Shown piece by piece: positions 1 through 7,738 of a stretch of 64,000 bases of DNA. The stretch is from Psychroflexus gondwanensis ACAM 44. Its GTDB lineage: Bacteria > Bacteroidota > Bacteroidia > Flavobacteriales > Flavobacteriaceae. Numbering within the stretch: the stretch's first letter is position 1; every line of letters starts with the position of its first letter. The DNA lies in NCBI RefSeq assembly GCF_000355905.1, contig NZ_APLF01000009.1:186001-250000 (forward strand). Reading direction: 5' to 3'. The notes beneath the pieces are model-generated. The model saw nothing but the letters and a program-made list of their open reading frames with translations. It did no database searches and was not told where the DNA came from. Position numbers and translations under genes: made by a program.

Positions 1-1056
1 CCAACTATTTCTGAAATAAACCATTTAGCCAAGCATTTTGAAGTGATTTATCATTTAGCTTTTTTTTATAATGAACTTCCTAAAAAAAGCTCATTGCCTT
101 ATACAAGTGATAATATAATATTTGTAAGCCTACCTGTTTCTGGAGGAAAAACTATTTACGAAAAGCTTGGTATACTGAGAAATATGCCAGTGCTTTTGTC
201 AAAGGTTAATTACTTTTTGAAAAAAGTTGACGTTTATCAGTTTAGAACTCCTGTAGGGTTTGGTGTTTATTTAATTCCTTTTCTAACTCTCTTTACTAAT
301 AAGCAAGGCTGGTTTAAATATGCAGGTAATTGGAATCAAAAAAAACCTCCTATAGGTTATGCATTGCAGCGACTATTTTTAAAATGGCAAAAGAGAAAAG
401 TTACAATCAATGGAGAATGGCCTGAACAGCTAACACATTGCTACACATTTGAAAATCCTTGTTTAACAAATGAAGAACGTGAATTTGGTAAAACTTTAAT
501 TGCAAATAAGGATTATTCACCACCTTACAGCTTTTGTTTTGTAGGGAGACTAGAAGATGAGAAAGGGGTACGGCGTATTATTGATGCAGTAAAAAAAACA
601 GTTGATCATTCTTTTATAAAATGTATTCATCTTATAGGTGATGGAGAAAAAAAGAATGAGTATTTGAAAGACATAAAAGAAAATGATTTACCCATTTATA
701 TTCATGGGTTTTTAAAACGTGACCAGGTTTTCGAAATTTATAAAAAATCACATTTTTTATTATTACCCTCAACTGCTTCCGAAGGATTTCCTAAAGTGAT
801 AGCAGAAGGGATGAATTATGGTTGTATTCCTATTGTGTCTGCCGTATCAAGCATAGGACAATATGTTAATGAGGATAATGGGTTTATAGTTGAACCTACA
901 AACTATGAAAAATTAGCTCAGATATTTGAAGATTTAAAAGGTATTAAAGAAGAGGAATTGAAAAGTAAAGCTGATTTTTCTTATCATGTAGCCAAAAATT
1001 TCACATTTGAGCATTATATAAAACGAATTAAAGAAGATATACTTATAAATTATTAA
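1..1056 (+). CDS. Glycosyltransferase, GT4 family (5' end beyond window)
   Basis: The reading frame is open from base 1, so the true start lies to the left; an internal GTG at 43 is not convincing because in-frame coding sequence continues upstream. The C-terminal half is a clear GT-B retaining glycosyltransferase domain: FVGRLEDEKGV (start of the sugar-nucleotide binding lobe), then EGFPKVIAEGMNYG with the E-x7-E arrangement that binds the nucleotide sugar. It probably adds a sugar to a surface polysaccharide or LPS intermediate at the cytoplasmic face. It precedes an O-antigen ligase and another glycosyltransferase. The DNA is visibly more AT-rich than the next two genes, as is common for exchanged polysaccharide loci. 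Donor and acceptor cannot be predicted. Confidence 0.85.
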   Translation, partial: PTISEINHLAKHFEVIYHLAFFYNELPKKSSLPYTSDNIIFVSLPVSGGKTIYEKLGILRNMPVLLSKVNYFLKKVDVYQFRTPVGFGVYLIPFLTLFTNKQGWFKYAGNWNQKKPPIGYALQRLFLKWQKRKVTINGEWPEQLTHCYTFENPCLTNEEREFGKTLIANKDYSPPYSFCFVGRLEDEKGVRRIIDAVKKTVDHSFIKCIHLIGDGEKKNEYLKDIKENDLPIYIHGFLKRDQVFEIYKKSHFLLLPSTASEGFPKVIAEGMNYGCIPIVSAVSSIGQYVNEDNGFIVEPTNYEKLAQIFEDLKGIKEEELKSKADFSYHVAKNFTFEHYIKRIKEDILINY

Positions 1057-1391
1057 AAAAGTTTTTTTTCTTAATAACAGAAGGTCTTTTTAGTCTTCTG
1101 CTGTATTTTCAAATTTAAAAGTGATGTTCTATTTTAATCTAAAAATTTTAAAACACTTAAAATTTGTCAAAGTTCTTAATCAGATTTACTTATAACATTC
1201 AAGACAAAACAAATAGGGGGAATAATAAATTTATTTTAGTAATTCTATCTCATGGATTTTAGATATAAGTTTACTTAATTTAATCTAAGTATGTAAGATT
1301 TAATTTAAAAAGCTTAGGCTTAAAAATTATAACTTTGTCAATCGTTTTACTTATGAATATTATACCCAAGCGATAAACGAAAAAATTATCA
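1057..1391. other. AT-rich intergenic spacer with weak hairpin
   Basis: No coding sequence is visible. An inverted repeat CAGAAG/CTTCTG with an 11-base loop lies at 1078–1100, just after the first gene. It lacks a following T-run, so it is only a weak terminator candidate. The rest is AT-rich and contains the promoter-like box listed separately at 1330. Confidence 0.5.
1330..1337 (+). promoter_or_regulatory. Candidate −7 box, O-antigen ligase gene
   Basis: TAACTTTG matches the Bacteroidetes −7 consensus TAnnTTTG and lies 54 bases before the ATG at 1392. No clear −33 TTTG is seen upstream. Confidence 0.4.
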
Positions 1392-2783
1392 ATGTTCGGC
1401 TTAGACAAAGACACCACCTTATATCTCCAGCGCTTACTCCTTCACGTGGGGATAGGTATTTTGGTGAGTAAATTCCGAGTCTTAGCTCAGGTTTACTTAT
1501 TAGTGATTGTGGTGTATTTTGTGTTTCAAATCATAAAACGGACCGATAAAACCTATTATGCCTTAGGCGCTGCAGCTTATATCGCCGCTGCGGAGATCTT
1601 TTTAAGGATGACTAGTGCAATGCCATTTTGGGAACTGGGTAAATACTTGGTCATTTTTTTTATGCTTTTAGGGATGTTCTACGAAGGCTTTAAATTGAAA
1701 GCCTGGCCTGTGTTAGCCTTTTTATTCTTGCTATTACCTAGTGTTGTAGTCGGTTACCTTAACTTCGACTATTTTGAAGAAAGTTTTAGAAAAGCGGTCT
1801 TATTTAATCTTTCCGGACCCTTATCCTTATTTGCGACAGCTCTCTTTTGTTACCAGCGGGAAATCAAATTCAAAACCTTATTAAAGGTGGTTGATGTTAT
1901 GATGCTTCCAGTGCTAAGCATGGTGGTGTATATTATTTTATATTCGCCTCCATTGGAGCAAATTGTGTTTACCACAGAGTCCAATGAGGCAGCCTCTGGA
2001 GGGTATGGTGGAAACCAAGTGTCCACGATTCTAGGCTTAGGAATGTTTTTAGCCTACATCCGGTTTCTGATCCCTTATAAAAATAATCTATTAAACTTGA
2101 TCAATATCGGGCTTTTAGGATTGTTGACCTATCGGTGCTTGCTCACTTTTTCCCGAGGGGGTTTTATAACCGCCATCATCATGATGATTGTTTTTACGGT
2201 GCTTTTTATCAACTGGGCGCCCTTAGCTAAAAAAGCAAAAGCCACAGTGAAGCTGGTAGGTCTTGGTATAGGTGGTTTCCTACTTTGGGGAACTGCGATG
2301 GCGGTGACAGGAGGCCTTATTTATAACCGCTATGTTGGTAAAAATACTTTAGGAGAAGATCAAGATATCACCACTGGTCGAGGAGATATAATTAACGAAG
2401 AGTTATTAGCTTTTTTCGACAATCCCTTTTTAGGAGTTGGGGTTGGCATGGGGAAGTTCTTTAGAATTGAAGAAGAAGGTTCAAACCTAGCTACTCATAA
2501 CGAAGTTGCTAGAATGTTAGCCGAGCATGGTGTTTTAGGTATCCTCGCTCTGCTTATTCTTTTGTTGATTCCACTTGGCTTTTTATTATCGAAAAATAGA
2601 AATTTATTGATGTTACCCTTTGTTGCCTTCTGGTTTTTAACCATCAACCATTCTGCGATGCGAGTAGCCCTACCTGGCTTTATGTATGGCTTTGCCCTTT
2701 TATCTGTTCACTATGCGAAACAAAAACGACCCAAAACCAAACCCAAAACGACTGCTTTATCTCGGCAACAAGCTCTCCCGTAA
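1392..2783 (+). CDS. O-antigen ligase / polymerase family membrane protein
   Basis: A polytopic membrane protein of 463 residues with roughly eleven hydrophobic segments. The segment around residues 325–395 is the Wzy_C/WaaL-type domain: GRGDIINEELLAFFDNPFLG followed by THNEVARMLAEHGVLG, with the conserved His near position 369 in a periplasmic loop. Members either ligate O-antigen to lipid A-core or polymerise polysaccharide repeat units; sequence alone does not separate WaaL from Wzy. The ATG at 1392 is preceded by an A-rich stretch. The 3' end overlaps the next glycosyltransferase gene, which suggests one transcription unit. Composition is less AT-rich than the gene before it. Confidence 0.85.
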   Translation: MFGLDKDTTLYLQRLLLHVGIGILVSKFRVLAQVYLLVIVVYFVFQIIKRTDKTYYALGAAAYIAAAEIFLRMTSAMPFWELGKYLVIFFMLLGMFYEGFKLKAWPVLAFLFLLLPSVVVGYLNFDYFEESFRKAVLFNLSGPLSLFATALFCYQREIKFKTLLKVVDVMMLPVLSMVVYIILYSPPLEQIVFTTESNEAASGGYGGNQVSTILGLGMFLAYIRFLIPYKNNLLNLINIGLLGLLTYRCLLTFSRGGFITAIIMMIVFTVLFINWAPLAKKAKATVKLVGLGIGGFLLWGTAMAVTGGLIYNRYVGKNTLGEDQDITTGRGDIINEELLAFFDNPFLGVGVGMGKFFRIEEEGSNLATHNEVARMLAEHGVLGILALLILLLIPLGFLLSKNRNLLMLPFVAFWFLTINHSAMRVALPGFMYGFALLSVHYAKQKRPKTKPKTTALSRQQALP

Positions 2784-3762
2784 AGGGAAAAACACCTCTA
2801 CTGTAGAATATCTGTCAAATCAGTTTGAGGGAGAGGGCTATAAAGTCGTTTCAGCATCAAGTCAAACCAATCCCGTCTTGAGGTTGCTGGTGATGCTTGG
2901 TCAAGTGATAGTTCAAGCTTCAAAAACCGATGTTTTACTTATAGATACCTATAGCACGTCCGCTTTTTGGTACGCTTATGTCAGTAGTCGATTGGCTTTT
3001 TTTTTAAAGTTAGATTATATCCCCATTTTACACGGCGGTGATCTCCCTAAACGACTTAAAAGTCATCCCCAGCTTTGCCAAAGGCTATTTGGAAATGCTA
3101 AAGTCAATGTAGCGCCCTCTGCTTATTTGTTACAGGAGTTTAAAAACGCAGGTTACACCAACCTTACCTATATTCCAAACACCATTAAGCTGGACCAGTA
3201 TAAGTTTAAAAAACGCCAAGAGCTTCAACCTCACCTTTTATGGGTTCGGTCTTTTGCCCACTTATATAATCCCCTCTTAGCGCTTCAGGTTTTAAAAGAG
3301 TTGCGGTTCACTTATCCAAAGGTGAGGCTCAGTATGGTAGGCCCTTTTAAAGACGATTCCATAGAGGAGTGTAAAGCCTTCGCCAAAGAACATAAGTTAC
3401 CAGTGACTTTTACTGGAGGAATGAAAAAGAAAGACTGGCTCCAATACGCCCAAGATTTTGATGTGTTTATCAATACCACCAATGTCGACAACACTCCCGT
3501 AAGTGTGATCGAAGCCATGGCCTTAGGCTTACCTGTGGTCTCCACCAATGTGGGAGGACTGCCTTATCTCCTAGATCATGAAAAAGAGGCTTTGTTGGTA
3601 TCCCCTGGACATGTAGACGAATTCACCCAAGCGATTATCCGTCTGTTGGAAGATCCAAGTTTAGCTCAGCAGCTCTCTTTGCAAGGCCGTAAAAAAGTCG
3701 AGCACTTCGATTGGGAAGTGGTGAAACATCAGTGGTTTGAAGTCATTAGTGGTGAGAGGTGA
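2713..3762 (+). CDS. Glycosyltransferase, GT4 family
   Basis: About 349 residues if translation begins at the ATG at 2713, which overlaps the ligase gene by 71 bases. An upstream in-frame start would only add residues read out of frame from the ligase's last transmembrane segment. The N-terminal lobe has YLGNKLSRKGKNTSTVEYL, the usual opening of a GT-B glycosyltransferase that grips the acceptor. The C-terminal lobe has PVSVIEAMALGLPVVSTNVG, the E-x7-E nucleotide-sugar site. It probably builds the same polysaccharide as its neighbours. The last four residues (SGER) and the stop codon fall in AGTGGTGAGAGGTGA, which is already the beginning of the adjoining tandem repeat tract, so the natural C-terminus may have been altered by repeat growth. 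Confidence 0.85.
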   Translation: MRNKNDPKPNPKRLLYLGNKLSRKGKNTSTVEYLSNQFEGEGYKVVSASSQTNPVLRLLVMLGQVIVQASKTDVLLIDTYSTSAFWYAYVSSRLAFFLKLDYIPILHGGDLPKRLKSHPQLCQRLFGNAKVNVAPSAYLLQEFKNAGYTNLTYIPNTIKLDQYKFKKRQELQPHLLWVRSFAHLYNPLLALQVLKELRFTYPKVRLSMVGPFKDDSIEECKAFAKEHKLPVTFTGGMKKKDWLQYAQDFDVFINTTNVDNTPVSVIEAMALGLPVVSTNVGGLPYLLDHEKEALLVSPGHVDEFTQAIIRLLEDPSLAQQLSLQGRKKVEHFDWEVVKHQWFEVISGER

Positions 3763-3883
3763 GAGGTGAGTGGTGAGTAGTGGATTAGTATAGTGGTGTA
3801 GTTGTGTAGTAGTGAGTTGTGAGAGGTGAGTTGTGTGTTCTCCGTTGTCCGTTATCTGTTGTCAGTCTGTGGTGAGTGGTGAA

Positions 3884-3929
3884 CCGGTGGCTGAGTGATT
3901 TTTTTTTTGAAAAATTGTATCGAAGCCAC
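3884..3929 (+). repeat. Repeat family B, exemplar copy
   Basis: A roughly 45-base unit that folds as a two-part hairpin: outer GTGGCT/AGCCAC and inner ATTTTTC/GAAAAAT around a TTTT loop (best seen at 5633 and 9323). Copies start at about 3884, 5425, 5633, 9094, 9323, 10143 and 10570. Nearly all follow a GT-rich tract ending in GTGAACCG and are followed by family A or family C. Confidence 0.8.
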
Positions 3930-3937
3930 ATTTAAAT

Positions 3938-3992
3938 GTCAGTTCGAGTGATGGGTTTGTGGCGATAGACCAAAGCCATTGTATCGAGAACT
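3938..3992 (+). repeat. Repeat family A, exemplar copy
   Basis: A 55-base unit, nearly invariant in seven full copies: 3938, 4192, 4512, 4810, 5477, 9377 and 9486, with a 3'-half copy at about 10015–10043. It is an imperfect inverted repeat: GTTC…GAAC at the ends and GGTTT/AGACC inside, with the loop GTGGCGAT. The loop shares GGCGAT with the otherwise unrelated S-element hairpin. Similar short dispersed inverted repeats are known in flavobacterial intergenic regions; this exact unit is described from the sequence only. Confidence 0.8.
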
Positions 3993-4093
3993 AGACTAGG
4001 CCTAAGGCTGGTAATAGTTGTGAGTGGTGAGTGTTTTCTGTTGTCTGTTATCAGTCTGTCTGTCTGTGGTTAAGTAGTATAGTGGTGACTGTG

Positions 4094-4864
4094 GACTGTA
4101 GACTGATGACTGTGAACTGGTTGACTGGTAGACCGGTGAACTGGCAACTGATAACTGTGAACTGTGGACTGTCGACTAGTAAATAGTTCCTGTCAGTTCG
4201 AGTGATGGATTTGTGGCGATAGACCAAAGCCATTGTATCGAGAACTCGATTAAGCCTAAGGGAGCTTATTAGTGGTTAGTATAATGGTGTAATCGTATAG
4301 TGGTGTAGTAGTGTAATGGTTTAGTAGTGAGTGGTGAGAGGTGAGTTGTGTGTTTTCTGTTTTCTGTTGTCAGTCTGTGGTGAAGTAATATACTGGTTTA
4401 GTAGTATAGTGGTGACTGTAGACTGATGACTGTGAACTGGTTGACTGGTAGACCGGTGAACTGGCAACTGATAACTGTGAACTGTGGACTGTCGACTAGT
4501 AAATAGTTCCTGTCAGTTCGAGTGATGGGTTTGTGGCGATAGACCAAAGCCATTGTATCGAGAACTTGTTTAAGCCTAAGGGAGCTATTAGAGGTGAGTG
4601 GTGGGTTGTGAACTGGTGTAATAGTGTAATGGTGTAGTAGTGAGTGGTGAGTGGTGTGTTCTCCGTTGTCCGTTGTCTGTTGTCAGTCTGTGGTAGACTG
4701 GTTGACTGGCTACTGATAACTGTGGACTGGTAAACTGGTTGACTGGTAGACCGGTGAACTGTCAACTGATAACTGTGAACTGTGGACTGTCGACTAGTAA
4801 ATAGTTCCTGTCAGTTCGAGTGATGGGTTTGTGGCGATAGACCAAAGCCATTGTATCGAGAACT
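4094..4864 (+). repeat. Higher-order tandem array ending in family A
   Basis: A long unit made of a GT-rich tract plus TAAATAGTTCCT plus family A repeats three times. The stretch 4096–4246 recurs almost unchanged at 4416–4566 (offset 320) and its second half recurs ending at 4864 (offset 298). This points to unequal crossing-over or replication slippage at the scale of about 300 bases. Confidence 0.8.
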
Positions 4865-4909
4865 CGATTGAGCAGCTAACATTAGACCACCTCTCAACAG
4901 AAAGAAAAC

Positions 4910-5084
4910 GGCCTACGAAAAGAGGGCGTAAAAATTAAAGTGAAGGTGTCGCAAAATTTTAGACTGTTTGAGACCGACTTTAGGAGGTTGAGTTTCTAAA
5001 ATTTAGACATCAAACGTAAATTTTAGACTGAAGTTCGTAAGCCTAGTCTTTTTTGTTTCTTTTTTGGGCGATGCAAAAAAGAAA
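4910..5084 (+). repeat. S element, core type G, copy 1
   Basis: Starts GGCCTACGAA (4910) and its core ends TTCGTAAGCC (5043); these arms pair 9 of 10. Inside, AAATTTTAGA (4954 and again 5018) flanks its exact complement TCTAAAATTT (4995), allowing two alternative helices. After the core, a perfect 11-bp hairpin TTTCTTTTTTG/CAAAAAAGAAA (5056–5084) has the loop GGCGATG. A near-identical copy is at 6609. Function unknown. Confidence 0.75.
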
Positions 5085-5134
5085 GAGAATAGAAATTCTA
5101 TCTAAAACTTAAATAAGGAGATACACTTAAAAAG

Positions 5135-5202
5135 ATTCCGCATCGCGCTATCGCTTGCACGGAATGAAGAGATTCCGCATCTCGCTATCGCTTGCACGGA
5201 AT
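5135..5202 (+). repeat. Repeat family F, tandem pair
   Basis: Two 31-base copies (5135–5165 and 5172–5202) of a unit beginning ATTCCG and ending CGGAAT, separated by six bases. Other copies: 5994 (3' truncated), 7061–7091, 9280–9310 and 10492–10522. The terminal stem is 6–8 bp, longest in the copies at 9280 and 10492 (ATTCCGTA/TACGGAAT). The copy at 7061 sits just past the DUF4920 stop and could act as its terminator. Confidence 0.75.
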
Positions 5203-5253
5203 GAAGAGAATAGAAATGTTATAGAGGCATGGACTAAGCACCTAACATTAAAG

Positions 5254-5320
5254 CACTTCTCGATACAATTTTCTATCGAAAATCACCTGCCTTCCAAGGT
5301 GCGCAGGCAGGCTCGAAGTG
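5254..5320 (+). repeat. Repeat family E with nested palindrome
   Basis: The basic E unit (41 bases, clean at 5555–5595 and 9202–9242) has ends CACTTC/GAAGTG and an inner helix ATTTTC/GAAAAT around TATC. In this copy a palindrome CCTGCCT…AGGCAGG (about 5286–5311) is inserted after AAAATCAC. The same insertion, with changes, is in the copies at 6832 and 9820; the copies at 5555, 6458 and 9202 lack it. Confidence 0.75.
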
Positions 5321-5762
5321 ACAAGTGTCGTGAGTGGTTGGCTGGTAGACTGGTGGACAGGTGACTGTAGACTGTAGACTGATGACTGTGAACTGGTAGA
5401 CTGGTTGACTGGTTGACTGGTGAACCGGTGGCTGAGTGATTTTTTTTTGAAAATTGTATCGAAGCCACATTTAAACGTCAGTTCGAGTGATGGGTTTGTG
5501 TCGATAGACCAAAACCATTGTATCGAGAACTCGATTGAGTACCTAACATTAAAGCACTTCTCGATACAATTTTCTATCGAAAATCACTCGAAGTGACAAG
5601 TGTCGTGAGTGGTTGGCTGGTAAACTGGTGAACCGGTGGCTGAGTGATTTTTCTTTTGAAAAATTGTATCGAAGCCACATTAAGACACGTCATTTCATAT
5701 TTTAAATTTCAAAATTGACAATTCAAATTTTTATGAAAACGGTCACTTGATAGTTAGAAAAC

Positions 5763-5935
5763 GGCCTACTTTTTATGGAGGTTAGAAAACAAAAAAGTGG
5801 TGAAGAAAGGATAAAGGAGCAAAGCACTAGTGAAACGGTTTGCTTTGCGTGGGGGAACCGCTTTTGTAGTTTTCAAAGACATAAAAATAAGCCTAGTCCT
5901 TTTTGGTTACTTTTTACGGCGATGGTAAAAAGTAA
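5763..5935 (+). repeat. S element, core type D, copy 1 (candidate pseudoknot)
   Basis: Left arm GGCCTACTTTTTATG (5763) pairs with CATAAAAATAAGCC (5880–5893) apart from one mismatch and one bulge. The core holds GCAAAGCA (5819–5826)/TGCTTTGC (5841–5848), 8 bp, whose loop contains CGGTT (5836–5840) complementary to AACCG (5856–5860): a textbook H-type pseudoknot layout. The hairpin TTACTTTTTAC–GGCGATG–GTAAAAAGTAA follows at 5907–5935. An open frame of 60 codons runs through it but is probably incidental. Confidence 0.7.
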
Positions 5936-6224
5936 TGAAAGCATAAATTTTATCTAGAGTTTAAATAAGGTGATACACTTGAAGTCTAAACAGATTCCGT
6001 ATCGCGCTATCGCGTAGGGGGTGAACTTGTGTAATAGTATAATGGTGTATTAGTATAGTGGTGTAGTAGTATAATGGTGTAGTAGTGAGTGGTGAGTCTT
6101 GAGTGGTGTGTGGTTGGTTAGTATAGTGGTGTAGTAGTATAATGGAGGAACAGATTTCATATTTAAAATTTCAAAATTGACAATTCAAATTTTTATGAAA
6201 ACGGTCACTTGATAGTTAGAAAAC

Positions 6225-6407
6225 GGCCTACTTTTTATGGAGGTTAGAAAACAAAAAAGTGGTGAAGAAAGGATAAAGGAGCAAAGCACTAGTGAAACGG
6301 TTTGCTTTGCGTGGGGGAACCGCTTTTGTAGTTTTCAAAGACGTAAAAATAAGCCTAGTCTTTTTTGGTTCTCCCGACACCTCGGGATTCATCAATGGAA
6401 AAAATGA
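6225..6407 (+). repeat. S element, core type D, copy 2 (altered 3' hairpin)
   Basis: Core and pseudoknot arms are as in the copy at 5763. The right terminal arm reads CGTAAAAATAAGCC (6342–6355), turning one A–T pair into a G·T wobble so pairing is kept. The usual GGCGATG hairpin is replaced by a region with a perfect palindrome TCCCGA-CACC-TCGGGA (6372–6387). Confidence 0.65.
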
Positions 6408-6608
6408 ATGAAAATATAAATATTATGTAGACCTAGACTAATATCGTGACTTCAAATAACTTCTCGATACAATTTTCTATCGAAAATCACTCGAAGTGAC
6501 AAGTGAGTTGTGAGTCAAAATAATTATGAATTGATAATTAATAATTTTTAATTCAAAAAGTAGTTTTATTCAAGCTCAAAGTCTCAAGCTTCTCGATACA
6601 AAGAAAAC

Positions 6609-6783
6609 GGCCTACGAAAAGAGGGCGTAAAAATTAAAGTGAAGGTGTCGTAAAATTTTAGACTGTTTGAGACCGACTTTAGGAGGTTGAGTTTCTAAAA
6701 TTTAGACATCAAACGTAAATTTTAGACTGAAGTTCGTAAGCCTAGTCTTTTTTGTTTCTTTTTTGGGCGATGCAAAAAAGAAA
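6609..6783 (+). repeat. S element, core type G, copy 2
   Basis: Nearly identical to the copy at 4910 over its whole length: terminal arms 6609–6618 and 6733–6742, and hairpin with GGCGATG loop at 6755–6783. It is followed by the same ACTAAGCACCTAACATTAAA joining sequence and a family E copy. Confidence 0.75.
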
Positions 6784-7100
6784 GAGAACATAAATGTTAT
6801 AGAGACATGGACTAAGCACCTAACATTAAAGCTCTTCTCGATACAATTTTCTACCTAAAATCACCTCCCCTCCAAGGAACGAAGGCAGGCTCGAAGTGAC
6901 AAGTGTCGTGAGTGGTGAAGTAGTGTAATGGTGTAGTAGTATAGTAGTGAGTTGTTAGAGGTGAGTCGTGAACTGGTGACTGTAGACTGATGACTGAAGA
7001 CTGGTTGATAGGTAGACCGGTGAACTGGTAACTGTAGACCGATAACTGTGGACTGAAGAGATTCCGTATCGCGCTATCGCTTGCACGGAATTAAAATCAA

Positions 7101-7637
7101 CTATTTAACCGCTCTAGCGCCTTCAGCTATAAATCTATAATTCATCTCAGGGGAGGTGATGGCTGCAATATCTTCCTCACTTTCCCCAGCGTCTTCGGCA
7201 TAATGCTTTAGCGTTTCCACATCCGTTTCTTCAATAAACGCTCTTCCTTCTACAACCATCTCATGGCCTTTACTGTCTTTTGGAACAAAGAAACCATAAT
7301 CTTTAAAAGTCACATGCACATTCATGTCTTCGGGGAGATCCAATTTCATCCAACATCCTTTTTTAGCACAAACGCTTTGGACTTGAGATTGAAATTGAAC
7401 TTGAAGGGTATCTCCAAGAGATAAATCTTGGTAAATTTTCAACATATCCTCTGCTTTTTTAATCTCTTTATTTTGAAAAGACTCTCCAAATTGATCATCG
7501 GTTAGGATGCTCAACTCTTTTTCTTCTGAAGGGGATTCCGTGGATTGTTCAATAGGGTCTTTTTTTTCTTCAGTGGAATTTTGTTGTCCACAAGCCAAAA
7601 ACATTAATAAGATTGGTAATAAAAGAAGCTTTTTCAT
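7101..7637 (-). CDS. DUF4920 domain lipoprotein
   Basis: A 178-residue protein with a lipoprotein signal peptide: KK, a hydrophobic run, then the lipobox FLAC with Cys16 as the lipidated residue. An acidic, Ser/Thr-rich linker (about residues 20–45) follows, then the DUF4920 domain with VCAKKGCWMKL and YGFFVPKDS. The CxxxGCW motif suggests a metal or redox site, but the function of the family is not established. It probably sits in the cell envelope. It is divergent from ilvE, with its own −7 box at 7672–7679. Its stop codon is about 10 bases from a family F repeat, and it is enclosed between the two repeat arrays. Confidence 0.85.
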   Translation of the reverse strand: MKKLLLLPILLMFLACGQQNSTEEKKDPIEQSTESPSEEKELSILTDDQFGESFQNKEIKKAEDMLKIYQDLSLGDTLQVQFQSQVQSVCAKKGCWMKLDLPEDMNVHVTFKDYGFFVPKDSKGHEMVVEGRAFIEETDVETLKHYAEDAGESEEDIAAITSPEMNYRFIAEGARAVK

Positions 7638-7671
7638 GATAATAATTAAAAATTTATAATAAGAATAACAA

Positions 7672-7679
7672 CAAAGTTA
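7672..7679 (-). promoter_or_regulatory. Candidate −7 box, DUF4920 gene
   Basis: CAAAGTTA on the plus strand reads TAACTTTG on the minus strand, matching TAnnTTTG, 35 bases before the ATG at 7637. Confidence 0.5.
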
Positions 7680-7713
7680 GGAATCTTCCTGAATTAACCT
7701 TATTTAATTTTAG

Positions 7714-7721
7714 TATATTTG
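7714..7721 (+). promoter_or_regulatory. Candidate −7 box, ilvE
   Basis: TATATTTG, a full match to the Bacteroidetes −7 consensus, lies 18 bases upstream of the ilvE ATG. This predicts a very short leader. Confidence 0.55.
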
Positions 7722-7738
7722 TAAAAAACTTAAAAGTA

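Larger units (their letters stand above)
3750..7092. repeat. Repeat array 1: mosaic of structured interspersed repeats and GT-rich tandem words
   Basis: About 3.3 kb without a credible gene. All families run in the same orientation. GT-rich degenerate tandem words (GTGAGTG, GTGAACTG, GTAGACTG, GTGTAGTA) fill 3750–3880, 4014–4190, 4270–4500, 4585–4800, 5328–5424, 6018–6150 and 6905–7060. Between them lie family A (3938, 4192, 4512, 4810, 5477), B (3884, 5425, 5633), C (AT-rich, about 5690 and 6156), E (5254, 5555, 6458, 6832), F (5135, 5172, 5994, 7061) and S elements (4910, 5763, 6225, 6609). Short open frames inside it are repeat translations. The array starts inside the glycosyltransferase stop region and ends about 10 bases from the stop of the DUF4920 gene. 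Confidence 0.9.

Noticed and set aside
2686-2712. Earlier start for the second glycosyltransferase
   Set aside because: Residues before 2713 are an out-of-frame reading of the ligase's last membrane helix.
4051-5470. Minus-strand open frames encoding Ser/Thr/Gln/His-rich peptides in repeat array 1 (for example 4496–4765, 5273–5470)
   Set aside because: They are translations of the GT-rich tandem words, whose minus strand happens to be free of stop codons; several overlapping frames are open at once and no start context or conserved domain is present.
3750-7092. CRISPR array
   Set aside because: There is no regular repeat–spacer pattern: units vary in length, the 'spacers' are themselves repeats, and no cas genes are nearby.
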